A stretch of 16,076 bases of DNA from Chloroflexia bacterium (GTDB lineage: Bacteria; Chloroflexota; Chloroflexia; QHBQ01; JADMIH01). The DNA is taken from positions 1 through 16,076 of the forward strand of contig JAICKM010000064.1 in the NCBI GenBank assembly GCA_025927935.1, written 5' to 3'. Within the stretch, counting starts at the first letter, position 1; the number at the start of each line of letters is the position of its first letter. The notes beneath the pieces are model-generated. The model was not told where the DNA came from and ran no database searches. It saw only the letters and a list, made by a program, of their open reading frames with translations. Shown one piece after another: positions 6,911-14,093 of this stretch. A program made the position numbers and the translations under genes.

Positions 6911-8368
6911 CTATTTTTGCTGGGCGTACAGTTCGCTGCCGACCAGACCCAGGCTCACGGTGGTGCCGTGTAGCTCGAAGCGGGCGCGCTCGAAATATTG
7001 CACGCTCAACTGCTGCCCGTTGTGGTCCTCGACCACGACCGGGCTGATCGGCAGGCCGAAGATCTCCTGGCCGCCGTGCTGGCGCCAGTAGGTCAGGAAG
7101 GGCTGGCCGACGGCCTGTTGTGTAGCGGCGAACCACTGCGTATTGGTGTCGTTCGGGTCGGACGGGGCCGCGGGCGGGAACTTGCGGCTCTGAGCATCGG
7201 TGAGTTCGCGCCCGATCAGGCCGAGCGCGACCGGGCCACCGGCGGCCGGTCGTTCGAGCCGGGCGCGCTCAAAATACTGCACCACGCGGTCGCCCTGCGG
7301 CGTCTCCGGCGCGATGGGCAGACCGAAGGTCGCCTGACCGCCGTGGCTGTTATAGTACAGCAGGAAGGCCGGCCCCACCACCTGGCGGGTCTCCGGGAAG
7401 TAGCGGGCGGGCTGGAAGTCGCGGCCATTGAAGTACTGGTAGACCGCCGCCGACAGCTTGGGGATGACGGTGTAGGTGGAGACAGAGTCGCTCTGATTCC
7501 AGCTCATCACGGTGATCACATAGGGTACGCTGGGGCCCAAGAAGATGCCCGTATCGTGGCGCAGTTGGAAGAGGGAGCCGGTCTTGTGGGCCATCTGTAC
7601 TTCCTCGGGCAGGCCCTGGGGTAGTAGATCGTTCAACTCCTGCTTGAGCATCACGTCGAGGATGTAGCGACAGGAGTCGCGGTCGAGCACCTGGTCGGTG
7701 GCAATCAATTCCATCAGGCGACTCATGTCGGCAGCGGTGGTCAGGTTGTCGCTGCTGAAGTCAAGCAAACTGCCGGTCAGGCCCAGGCGGCGCAGGCTGG
7801 CGTTGATGTTGTCCACGCCCACGAGATTGGTCAGCACGACCGCCGCGGTATTATCGCTGACCGTGACCATGCGGTCGATCAGGGTCGAAACCTTGACCTG
7901 GTCGCCGATATTCCAATTCAACTCGCCGATGCTGACGTCGTAAGCGGCATCGTCGTCGGTGATCTGCTCGGTACTGTCCAAGCTGAATTTGCCCAGCGCG
8001 CGCTGGCGCATCACCTCATAGAGCACGAACACTTTATACAGGCTGGCGGTTACGGCCTGGGTATGGCTGTTGAACTCGGCGTACTGCCCCGTGTCGAGCT
8101 TCTTGATCGTGACCGCCCAATCGCCTGGCGCATCGGCCACGAAGCTGTCGACGATGGCTTGCAGCCCGGCGTCGGGGTAATCGGGGGCGCTGCTGTAGAG
8201 CAGCGGCGTGGCCGGCGCGTCGAACGCGGGGCTACCGGCGGGCGCCGGGGCGGGCTGCGCCGGGGCGGGAGACTTGCCGGGACCCAGCGCAGGTAGCATA
8301 ACCCCCAACAACAGGACAACAGACACGGGCGCGGCCAGCCACGCCGGGGCGGATTTGCGGATTCGCAC
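6911..8368 (-). CDS. Exported serine beta-lactamase-fold hydrolase with two C-terminal surface repeats
   Basis: 485 residues. The GTG start opens a signal or anchor segment (about 10-29), with AGGAG about 11 bases upstream; the open frame continues far upstream but there crosses intergenic repeats. After a Pro/Ala linker, a Beta-lactamase2-type domain (about 65-310) shows S109-L-Y-K112 (nucleophile and general base), S171-D-N and K262-T-G. The ExxLN omega-loop segment carrying class A Glu166 is not visible: DFSSDNLTTAADM follows directly after the GLTGSLL strand. Efficient beta-lactam hydrolysis is therefore unlikely; a peptidoglycan-directed or unknown acyl hydrolase is more plausible. The C-terminus has two roughly 60-residue repeats (about 331-388 and 420-480). 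The domain call is firm, the function open. Confidence 0.88.
   Translation of the reverse strand: MRIRKSAPAWLAAPVSVVLLLGVMLPALGPGKSPAPAQPAPAPAGSPAFDAPATPLLYSSAPDYPDAGLQAIVDSFVADAPGDWAVTIKKLDTGQYAEFNSHTQAVTASLYKVFVLYEVMRQRALGKFSLDSTEQITDDDAAYDVSIGELNWNIGDQVKVSTLIDRMVTVSDNTAAVVLTNLVGVDNINASLRRLGLTGSLLDFSSDNLTTAADMSRLMELIATDQVLDRDSCRYILDVMLKQELNDLLPQGLPEEVQMAHKTGSLFQLRHDTGIFLGPSVPYVITVMSWNQSDSVSTYTVIPKLSAAVYQYFNGRDFQPARYFPETRQVVGPAFLLYYNSHGGQATFGLPIAPETPQGDRVVQYFERARLERPAAGGPVALGLIGRELTDAQSRKFPPAAPSDPNDTNTQWFAATQQAVGQPFLTYWRQHGGQEIFGLPISPVVVEDHNGQQLSVQYFERARFELHGTTVSLGLVGSELYAQQK
6929..7378 (-). repeat. Two HGGQ-FGLPI / VQYFERAR protein repeats
   Basis: Two copies share the order GxxFLxYxxxHGGQxxFGLPI(A/S), a charged spacer, VQYFERARxE, then V(A/S)LGL(I/V)GxEL. 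They resemble modules I know from exported Chloroflexota proteins and loosely the LGFP cell-wall repeat. The role is unproven; surface binding is an inference. Confidence 0.75.
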
Positions 8369-8528
8369 GTAGATAGAATCTCCTGAAACGCGGCGCGGCG
8401 CCGCCGGTGCAAGGGGACCCGACGGGTTCTTGTGCCGCCCGCGTGGGCCGGATACCAGCGTAAATCGCTGCAACAGCGTGCAATTATCATCCAAAGTGCG
8501 CGTATCACGGCGCAAATAAGGCGAGGCT

Positions 8529-8557
8529 ATTATATGCCAAAAGCGCGGGCGGGTCAA
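8529..8557 (-). promoter_or_regulatory. Sigma-70-type promoter of the beta-lactamase-fold gene
   Basis: On the minus strand TTGACC (5/6) is followed after 17 bases by a perfect TATAAT. The predicted start near 8522 gives a leader of about 154 nt with a small hairpin (8466-8478). The inverted-repeat element starts seven bases upstream of the -35 box. Confidence 0.8.
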
Positions 8558-8563
8558 CAACGG

Positions 8564-8725
8564 GCGGCGAGCGATCAGTGGTCCGTGGTCAGGAGACGCG
8601 GGGGGGGCTGCGGGATGGACGGTGGACGGCGGTCCCAGGAGTGCGTAGCGAACGGCGGCGCGTTCTTGGCGTTGCGCTGCATCATGCAGCGGCGCACTGA
8701 CCACGGACCACTGACCGCTCGCCGC
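8564..8725. repeat. 162-bp element bounded by 29-bp inverted repeats
   Basis: Left arm 8564-8592 and right arm 8697-8725 match in inverted orientation at 28 of 29 positions; the shared core is CAGTGGTCCGTGGTCAG. The interior of about 104 bp carries a CTGCATCATGCAG palindrome and no convincing gene. It could be a MITE-like or REP-type dispersed element; no target-site duplication was confirmed. Confidence 0.85.
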
Positions 8726-8734
8726 CTGGCCCAT

Positions 8735-8764
8735 CCGCGAAGCCGGCGCATGCCGGCTTCGCGG
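8735..8764. repeat. Perfect 13-bp-arm hairpin
   Basis: Arms CCGCGAAGCCGGC and GCCGGCTTCGCGG around GCAT. It lies nine bases after the 162-bp inverted-repeat element. No T-run follows on either strand. Confidence 0.8.
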
Positions 8765-8771
8765 GTGGTCG

Positions 8772-8785
8772 CCCAGGCGCCTGGG
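8772..8785. repeat. 14-bp perfect palindrome upstream of the molybdenum hydroxylase operon
   Basis: CCCAGGCGCCTGGG lies just upstream of the candidate plus-strand -35 box. It could be an operator for a dimeric regulator, but no regulator gene is visible. Confidence 0.45.
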
Positions 8786-8790
8786 TGGGG

Positions 8791-8819
8791 TGCCTTGCGG
8801 TCTCTCTACTACATATACT
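8791..8819 (+). promoter_or_regulatory. Weak promoter candidate for the molybdenum hydroxylase operon
   Basis: TATACT at 8814-8819 is a good -10 box, but the hexamer 17 bases upstream (TGCCTT) matches the -35 consensus poorly. An activator could compensate. The leader to the ATG at 8967 would be about 140 nt. Confidence 0.3.
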
Positions 8820-8955
8820 GTGCGAACCGGCAAAAGGTTCCGATCGCGGTGGGATCGGGGCGCGAAACTTGCTGGTATGCCGCGGGATGTTCCGGCGGCG
8901 GGCCGGCTGCCGTCCATGCGGGCCTGCCTCTGCGCCGAACCCCCAATCCCACGAC

Positions 8956-8960
8956 AGGAG
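8956..8960 (+). promoter_or_regulatory. Ribosome binding site fixing the start of the [2Fe-2S] subunit
   Basis: AGGAG with a 6-nt spacer to ATG 8967. The frame stays open upstream to about 8790, but that stretch is intergenic in character and this site rules it out as the start. Confidence 0.75.
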
Positions 8961-8966
8961 CAGTCT

Positions 8967-9494
8967 ATGACCGAAAGCATAGGGCCAGCCGCGGCAGCGA
9001 GCGCTGTCCGCGGCCCCGATTCCACTGAAATCCATCTGCACGTGAACGGCCAGCCCTACACCATCCAGGCGCCGCCCGCGCGCACGCTGCTCGACGCACT
9101 CCGCGAGGACCTGGGCCTGACCGGCGCGAAGAAAGTGTGCGACCAGGGCCAGTGCGGCGCCTGCACCGTCCTGCGCGACGGGGTCGCCGTCTATGCCTGC
9201 CTGACCCTAGCGGTCGAATGCGGGCGCAGCGAGATCACAACCATCGAGGGTCTGGCCGCGCCCGACGGCACGCTGCACCCCATCCAGCAAGCGTTCTTGG
9301 ATTGCGACGGGTTGCAGTGCGGCTTTTGCACGCCGGGGCAAATACTGGCGATGAAGGCGCTACTCGATCGCCACCCCAACCCCACGCCGGACGATATTGC
9401 GCGCGGCATGTCCGGCAATCTCTGCCGCTGCGGCGCCTATCCGGGTATCCGGCGCGCGGCGGAGCAGGCGGCGCGCGCTTTGCAGGGAGCATAA
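8967..9494 (+). CDS. Molybdenum hydroxylase [2Fe-2S] subunit (xanthine dehydrogenase / aldehyde oxidase family)
   Basis: 175 residues, typical for a stand-alone iron-sulfur subunit. The N-terminal plant-ferredoxin-like domain binds one [2Fe-2S] cluster through C58, C63, C66 and C78 (CDQGQCGAC...C). The helical domain binds the second through C118, C121, C153 and C155 (CGFC and CRC). It carries electrons from the molybdenum centre to the FAD subunit. The N-terminus lacks a twin-arginine signal, unlike E. coli PaoA, so the complex is probably cytoplasmic. First gene of the operon; the Mo subunit starts 3 nt after its stop. Confidence 0.96.
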   Translation: MTESIGPAAAASAVRGPDSTEIHLHVNGQPYTIQAPPARTLLDALREDLGLTGAKKVCDQGQCGACTVLRDGVAVYACLTLAVECGRSEITTIEGLAAPDGTLHPIQQAFLDCDGLQCGFCTPGQILAMKALLDRHPNPTPDDIARGMSGNLCRCGAYPGIRRAAEQAARALQGA

Positions 9495-9497
9495 GCT

Positions 9498-11825
9498 ATG
9501 GTACGCGTGGTCCGCACCAAAGTCGAAATTGAAGGCCGCACCTACGAGGAAACCGTGGTGGTGGAGGGGGAGGAACCCCAACCCTGGCAGCAAGACGAAC
9601 TGCACTACGTGGGCCAGGAAACTGCCCGCGTTGACGGCGTGGAGCGCGTCACCGGCGCGGCCCGCTACTCCGCCGACATCCAGTTGCCGGGCATGTTGCA
9701 CGGGGCCATCGCCCGCTGCCCCTACCCGCACGCCCGCATCCGCAGCATCGACGTGAGCGCCGCCGAGGCGCTGCCCGGCGTGCGCTACATCCTGACTCAC
9801 CAGAACGCGCCGCCCATCTCCTGGCACTCGCGCGCCTCGCGCATCTTCGATACCGAGCTGCGCCACGAAGGCGAGGAAGTGGCCGCCGTTGCCGCCGACG
9901 ACCCGGAGACTGCCGCTCGCGCCGTGCGCCTGATCCAGGTGGACTACGAGCAATTGCCCTTCGTGATCGACCCGGAGGCGGCCATGCGCCCCGATGCACC
10001 CCAGGTCCACCCGGACGGCAATGTGCTCAAGGACGACGAGGGCCAGGAAGGCGAAGCGTATACGCGCGGCGACCTGGATAAGGGCTTTCGTGACGCCGAT
10101 GTGATCGTGGCAGGCCGCTATACCACGCCCGCGCAGATGCACAACGCCCTGGAGACGCACGGCGGCGTTGCCGCCTGGGACGGCGCCACCCTCACCGTGT
10201 ACGCCAGCAGCCAGGGCATTTACAGCACACGTGACGACTTGGCCCGGTCGTTAGGGCTGCGCCGGAGCCAGGTGCGGGTGATCAAGAACTACATGGGCGG
10301 CGGGTTCGGTGCCAAGCACGGCGCCTACAAGGAGATGGTCATCGGCGCGCTGCTGGCCCGCGCCACCGGCCGCCCGGTTCACCTCATGCTCGACCGCCGG
10401 GCCGAAAACCTGGTGGCCGGGAACCGCACGCCCACCATCCAATACATCAAGATCGGGGCGCGCAAGGACGGTACGTTGACCGCCCTGGATCTGCGCGTCA
10501 TCAGCCAGCTTGGCGCCTACGGCTCGTGGGTGCCCTCTATCGCCGGGCCGGCCAAGGAAATGTATGAGATCCCGAACGTGCGCGCGCAGACCTTTGGCGT
10601 GCGCACCCACACCGGCACCCATGATGCCTTCCGCGCCCCCGGCTACGTCGAGGGTATGCTGGCGCTGGATGGCGCGATGGACGACCTGGCGCGCCAACTG
10701 AACATGGACCCGCTCACACTGCGCCGCAAGAACTACACGCAGCAGGACCCGCCCACCGGCCAGGACTACACCGCCAAGCACCTGGACGAGTGCTACACGC
10801 GCGGCGCGGCCATGTTCGGCTGGGACGAGTTGCGCCGCCGGTTAGTGACGGAGCGAGCCGCGGGCGGCCCGCCGCCCACTGCGCGCCGCGGCATCGGCAT
10901 GGCGTCGCAGACCTGGGGCGGCGGCGGCGGGCCGCCGGCGCAGGCGCTGTGCCGCATCAACGGCGACGGCAGTGTCGATGTATTGTGCGGCACGCAGGAT
11001 ATCGGCACCGGCACACGCACCGTGCTGGCCCAGATCGCCGCCGACGCGCTGGGCTTCGCCCTGGAACAGATCCGGGTTCACCTGGGCGACACGGAACAGG
11101 GTCCGTATGGACCGGGCAGCGGCGGCTCGGCCACGGTCGCCTCCGCCGGTCCCGCCGTGCGCATGGCCGCCGCCGAGGCGCGCAAGCAATTGCTCGAAAT
11201 TGCCTCGGCCTTCATGGACACCTCGCCCGATAAACTGGAGGTGCGCGAAGGCAACATCGTGCGCGCCAGTAATCCCCAGGAGCGCATGGCGATCAAGGAC
11301 GTGCTTGACGAGATCGGCGACTACCAGATCACCGGCAAGGGTTTCCGCGGGGCGAACCCGACGCAGCCGATCCGCACCTGGGGCGCGCAGTTCGCCGAGG
11401 TGCTGGTCGATACCGTCACCGGGCGAGTGCAGGTGGTGCGCCTGGTGGGCGTCTATGATACGGGCCGCGTGATCAACCCGCTGACCTATCGCAACCAGAT
11501 CCACGGCGGCATCGTGCAAGGCATGGGCCTGGCCCTGACCGAGCAACGGGTACTCGACCCGCCCACCGGCAAGTCGCTCAACCCCAACCTCGAAGATTAT
11601 AAGCTACCAACCATCGCCGATATTCCCGTGATCGACGTGGACTGGATCGGCGAGGCCGACTTGGCCGCGAACCACCTGGGCGCCAAGGGCATCGGCGAGC
11701 CGCCGATCATCCCCACGCCCGCCGCCATCGCCAACGCCGTGGCCGACGCGCTCGGCGTGCGCGTTTTCGATCTGCCCATTACGCCGGAGCGGGTGCTGAC
11801 CGCGCTCGCCGGAGGAAAGCCCTGA
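9498..11825 (+). CDS. Molybdenum hydroxylase large subunit (molybdopterin-binding, aldehyde/xanthine oxidoreductase family)
   Basis: 775 residues. The a/b hammerhead domain lies at about 45-150; the Mo-cofactor-binding domains follow. Visible motifs are SSQG (Q239 region), GGGFGAK (267-273), FRAPG (378-382), GTQDIGTGT (498-506), GPGSGGSATVASAG (538-551) and the catalytic KGIGEPP with E734, the base that activates the Mo-bound water. The CO dehydrogenase signature AYxCSFR is absent (the site reads THDAFRAPG), so it is not CoxL. An N-terminal extension of about 40 acidic, VEVEG-like residues precedes the usual family start; the ATG is placed by the 3-nt gap to the upstream stop and a GGGAG site. 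With the PaoB-like FAD partner, aldehyde or aromatic oxidation is the best guess. The substrate is not determined. Confidence 0.95.
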   Translation: MVRVVRTKVEIEGRTYEETVVVEGEEPQPWQQDELHYVGQETARVDGVERVTGAARYSADIQLPGMLHGAIARCPYPHARIRSIDVSAAEALPGVRYILTHQNAPPISWHSRASRIFDTELRHEGEEVAAVAADDPETAARAVRLIQVDYEQLPFVIDPEAAMRPDAPQVHPDGNVLKDDEGQEGEAYTRGDLDKGFRDADVIVAGRYTTPAQMHNALETHGGVAAWDGATLTVYASSQGIYSTRDDLARSLGLRRSQVRVIKNYMGGGFGAKHGAYKEMVIGALLARATGRPVHLMLDRRAENLVAGNRTPTIQYIKIGARKDGTLTALDLRVISQLGAYGSWVPSIAGPAKEMYEIPNVRAQTFGVRTHTGTHDAFRAPGYVEGMLALDGAMDDLARQLNMDPLTLRRKNYTQQDPPTGQDYTAKHLDECYTRGAAMFGWDELRRRLVTERAAGGPPPTARRGIGMASQTWGGGGGPPAQALCRINGDGSVDVLCGTQDIGTGTRTVLAQIAADALGFALEQIRVHLGDTEQGPYGPGSGGSATVASAGPAVRMAAAEARKQLLEIASAFMDTSPDKLEVREGNIVRASNPQERMAIKDVLDEIGDYQITGKGFRGANPTQPIRTWGAQFAEVLVDTVTGRVQVVRLVGVYDTGRVINPLTYRNQIHGGIVQGMGLALTEQRVLDPPTGKSLNPNLEDYKLPTIADIPVIDVDWIGEADLAANHLGAKGIGEPPIIPTPAAIANAVADALGVRVFDLPITPERVLTALAGGKP

Positions 11826-12853
11826 TGGAACCGTTTGAACATGTAGACGCGCGGTCGGTGGCCGGCGCGATCACCCTGCTGGAAGGCGCGGAGGGCGGCG
11901 CCGCCGCGGCCCGGCCCATCGCCGGCGGCACCGACCTGCTGACCACGCTGAAGGTGGGCATCCACGCGCCGGTGCGCCTGGTCAATCTCAAGACGATCCA
12001 CGGCCTCGACAGCATCAGCGATTTCGCCGGGACGCTACGCCTTGGCCCGCTGGTCACGCTCGATACGGTGGAGCGCCACCCGCTGGTGCGCGAGCGCTAC
12101 CACGCCCTGGCCGATGCGGCGCACGAAGCGGCCACGCCGCAACTGCGTAACATGGGCACCCTGGGCGGCAACCTGGCCCAGGAAACGCGCTGCTGGTACT
12201 ACCGCAATCCCGACTTCCCGTGCTGGCTGAAGGGCGGGACCACTTGCTTTGCCCGCCAGGGCGACAACGCGCACCACGCCATCTTCACGGACCAGAGCTC
12301 CTGCGTCAGCGTCTATCCCAGCGACCCGGCCACGGCGCTGCTGGCGCTCGACGGCGCGGTCTATGTGCAGGGCACGGACGGCGAGCGCCGCGTGCCTATC
12401 GCCGACTATTTCACCCTGCCGTCCGATGATCGCCGCCGCCTCAACGCGCTCGGCCCCGCCGACCTGATCGTGGGCATCGAACTGCCGCCGGTGGCCGTGG
12501 GGCGGGCGAGCAGCCTCTATCTCAAGGTGATGGATCGGGCCACGTGGGCCTTCGCCCTGGCTGGCGTGGCCGTGGCCGTGACCTGGGCCACCGCCGAGGC
12601 CCCGGCCACCGGCCCGCGCACCGTCGAAAGCGTCCGCATCGCCCTGGGCGGCGTGGCCCCCATCCCGCGCCGCGCACCCGCCGCCGAAGCCTACCTGGCG
12701 GGCAAGCCACTCGACCTGGCGGCGGCGACGGAAGCGGGCCGCCTGGCGGTGCAGGGCGCCCTGCCGCTGGAGGACAACGTCTACAAAGTGCCCCTGGTCA
12801 GCGGGTTGGTCACGCGCGCCCTGCTCCGGCTCGGCGGGCTGGCGGAGCCGTAG
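11825..12853 (+). CDS. Molybdenum hydroxylase FAD subunit with a four-cysteine [4Fe-4S] insertion
   Basis: 342 residues. The FAD-binding PCMH-type domain shows RPIAGGTDLL (about 30-39) and RNMGTLGGNL (108-117); the C-terminal CO_deh_flav_C domain follows at about 228-340. After the GGN motif an insertion contains C123, C133, C141 and C160 (ETRCWYYRNPDFPC...C...C), matching the extra [4Fe-4S] loop known from E. coli PaoB and 4-hydroxybenzoyl-CoA reductase beta subunits, and not typical of XdhB. It accepts electrons from the [2Fe-2S] subunit. ATG overlaps the TGA of the Mo subunit (TGATG), with GGAGG upstream, so translation is coupled. Gene order FeS-Mo-FAD differs from paoABC. No XdhC/PaoD-type maturation gene is in the window. 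Confidence 0.94.
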   Translation: MEPFEHVDARSVAGAITLLEGAEGGAAAARPIAGGTDLLTTLKVGIHAPVRLVNLKTIHGLDSISDFAGTLRLGPLVTLDTVERHPLVRERYHALADAAHEAATPQLRNMGTLGGNLAQETRCWYYRNPDFPCWLKGGTTCFARQGDNAHHAIFTDQSSCVSVYPSDPATALLALDGAVYVQGTDGERRVPIADYFTLPSDDRRRLNALGPADLIVGIELPPVAVGRASSLYLKVMDRATWAFALAGVAVAVTWATAEAPATGPRTVESVRIALGGVAPIPRRAPAAEAYLAGKPLDLAAATEAGRLAVQGALPLEDNVYKVPLVSGLVTRALLRLGGLAEP

Positions 12854-12859
12854 GCGATG

Positions 12860-13014
12860 GGCCTAACCCCCCGGCCCCCTTCCCGTTCCGGGAAGGGGGA
12901 GTGGCAGACGACCAACATAACTCCCGCCGGCTCCCCGGCCCGCATCATGAAGGGGACGGGGTTCGGCCCGTCGTCGCCCCCCTCCCGCGCCGGGAAGGGG
13001 CCGGGGGTTAGGCC
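12860..13014. repeat. Inverted pair of the dispersed hairpin repeat (copies B and C)
   Basis: The left end reads GGCCTAACCCCC at 12860 and the right end ends GGGGGTTAGGCC at 13014, so the whole block is an inverted repeat with arms of about 25 bp differing by small indels. Copy B is a perfect hairpin at 12875-12899, sharing both 11-bp arms with copy A at 3136-3160. Copy C at 12977-13000 has one base missing in one arm. Confidence 0.8.
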
Positions 13015-13025
13015 CGTCGTGTGCC

Positions 13026-13055
13026 TTGATGGTGGCGGCCATCTGGTGCTATACT
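13026..13055 (+). promoter_or_regulatory. Sigma-70-type promoter of the patatin-rluB-cmk operon
   Basis: TTGATG (4/6) is followed after 18 bases by TATACT (5/6). Transcription would start near 13062, giving a leader of about 100 nt to ATG 13164. Confidence 0.6.
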
Positions 13056-13163
13056 GCGGCGATTGGTGGGGCCGGGCGGGAAGAAGATCGGAAGCGGGGG
13101 CGGGTGGATGACCCGCCCTGTTTGTGCCGCGCCGCCGGCCTGATCCGGGGGAAAGGGAACCAG

Positions 13164-14093
13164 ATGAGCAATGCGAACACCAATCCCGCAGGTGGCGGTG
13201 GCCCCGTCCGCAGCGGGATCGTGCTGGGCGGCGGGGGGGCGCGCGGGCTGGCCCATGTCGGCGTGCTGGCCGTGCTGGAGCGCGAAGGCTATCCCATCGA
13301 TCTGCTGACCGGCACCAGCATGGGCGGCCTGATCGCGGGCATTTATGGCCTGCTCGGCAGCAGCCAGGCGATCATGGAACTGATGGAAGCGCGTCCGCCG
13401 GGCGAGGCCACGCACATGAGCCGCGCACCGCGGCCCGAACTCTACGAGTCGCGGCCCTTCCGCCGCTGGCTGCGCGAGCTCTTTGGCGCCCGCACCTTTG
13501 CCGACCTGCGCTGGCCCATCGGCATGACCGCCGTCGATCTCGACAGCGGCGCCGAACTGGCGATCACCCGCGGTCCGGTCGCGCCCGCTATCTGGGCGAC
13601 GACGGCCATCCCCGGCATCTACGCGCCGGTGGAAGCCGGGGGCCGCCGGTTGGTCGACGGCGGCGTGCTCAACCCGGTGCCGGTGGACCTGGCCCGGCGC
13701 ATGGGCGCGGCCATCACCCTGGCGATTGATGTGCTGCCGGAGGCCGACCACGCCGCCGCCCGGATGCCCGCACCCTATCACCAGGCCATGCTGCGCAAGC
13801 TGGGCGTGATGACCGACCACGTCTCCAAAGCCTTCGACATCTTGCTGGCCGCCCAGCGCGACAGCCGCCTGCGCGAGTCGCCACCCGACCTGTTGATCAC
13901 CCCGGACCTGCGCGGCTTCAGCACCGTGGATTACACGCGCGGGCCGGAGATCATGGCGCGGGGCGTGGCCGCGGCGGAAGCCGTCCTGCCGGAGATCCAC
14001 CGCTTGCGCGACCGCCTGCGCGCGGCCCAGGCGCAGAACCCCAACGGCCACCGGCCCGGCGCCGCCCTGCCGCTGCGGGAGCAACTGGGCTGA
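13164..14093 (+). CDS. Patatin-like phospholipase / serine hydrolase
   Basis: 309 residues. All three patatin landmarks are present: the oxyanion loop GGGGARG (22-28), the nucleophile elbow GTSMG with S52, and the DGG motif with D165 that completes the Ser-Asp dyad. Members hydrolyse acyl esters of phospholipids or related lipids; bacterial short forms (RssA/NTE-like) are mostly of unknown substrate. No signal peptide, so cytoplasmic or membrane-peripheral. The ATG is chosen because GGGAAAGGGA precedes it and the family domain begins right after. First gene of a three-gene operon; its TGA overlaps the ATG of rluB. A functional link to the rRNA and nucleotide genes downstream is not evident. 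Confidence 0.93.
   Translation: MSNANTNPAGGGGPVRSGIVLGGGGARGLAHVGVLAVLEREGYPIDLLTGTSMGGLIAGIYGLLGSSQAIMELMEARPPGEATHMSRAPRPELYESRPFRRWLRELFGARTFADLRWPIGMTAVDLDSGAELAITRGPVAPAIWATTAIPGIYAPVEAGGRRLVDGGVLNPVPVDLARRMGAAITLAIDVLPEADHAAARMPAPYHQAMLRKLGVMTDHVSKAFDILLAAQRDSRLRESPPDLLITPDLRGFSTVDYTRGPEIMARGVAAAEAVLPEIHRLRDRLRAAQAQNPNGHRPGAALPLREQLG

Larger units (their letters stand above)
8369..8966. other. 598-bp divergent intergenic region
   Basis: It separates the minus-strand beta-lactamase-fold gene from the plus-strand molybdenum hydroxylase operon. It holds a leader of about 150 nt, a near-consensus minus-strand promoter, a 162-bp inverted-repeat element, a perfect hairpin, a 14-bp palindrome and a weak plus-strand promoter candidate. 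No credible gene is seen. Confidence 0.8.
12854..13163. other. 310-bp intergenic region with hairpin repeats and a promoter
   Basis: It lies between the molybdenum hydroxylase operon and the patatin-rluB-cmk operon. It contains an inverted pair of the dispersed GC-rich repeat and a plus-strand promoter. No gene is credible; an in-frame upstream extension of the patatin gene lacks a ribosome site. Confidence 0.75.

Noticed and set aside
8369..9025. Upstream extension of the beta-lactamase-fold gene to 9025
   Set aside because: It would translate the promoter, the inverted-repeat element and part of the divergent operon; the signal-peptide start at 8368 has a ribosome site.
9498..11825. Carbon monoxide dehydrogenase large subunit (CoxL)
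   Set aside because: The AYxCSFR active-site signature is missing; the site reads THDAFRAPG.
12875..12899. Intrinsic terminator for the molybdenum hydroxylase operon
   Set aside because: The stem is perfect but no T-run follows; it belongs to the dispersed hairpin family. It may still slow or end transcription.
13026..13163. Upstream extension of the patatin gene to a TTG at 13026
   Set aside because: That TTG is the -35 box of the promoter candidate, and family homology and the ribosome site begin at 13164.
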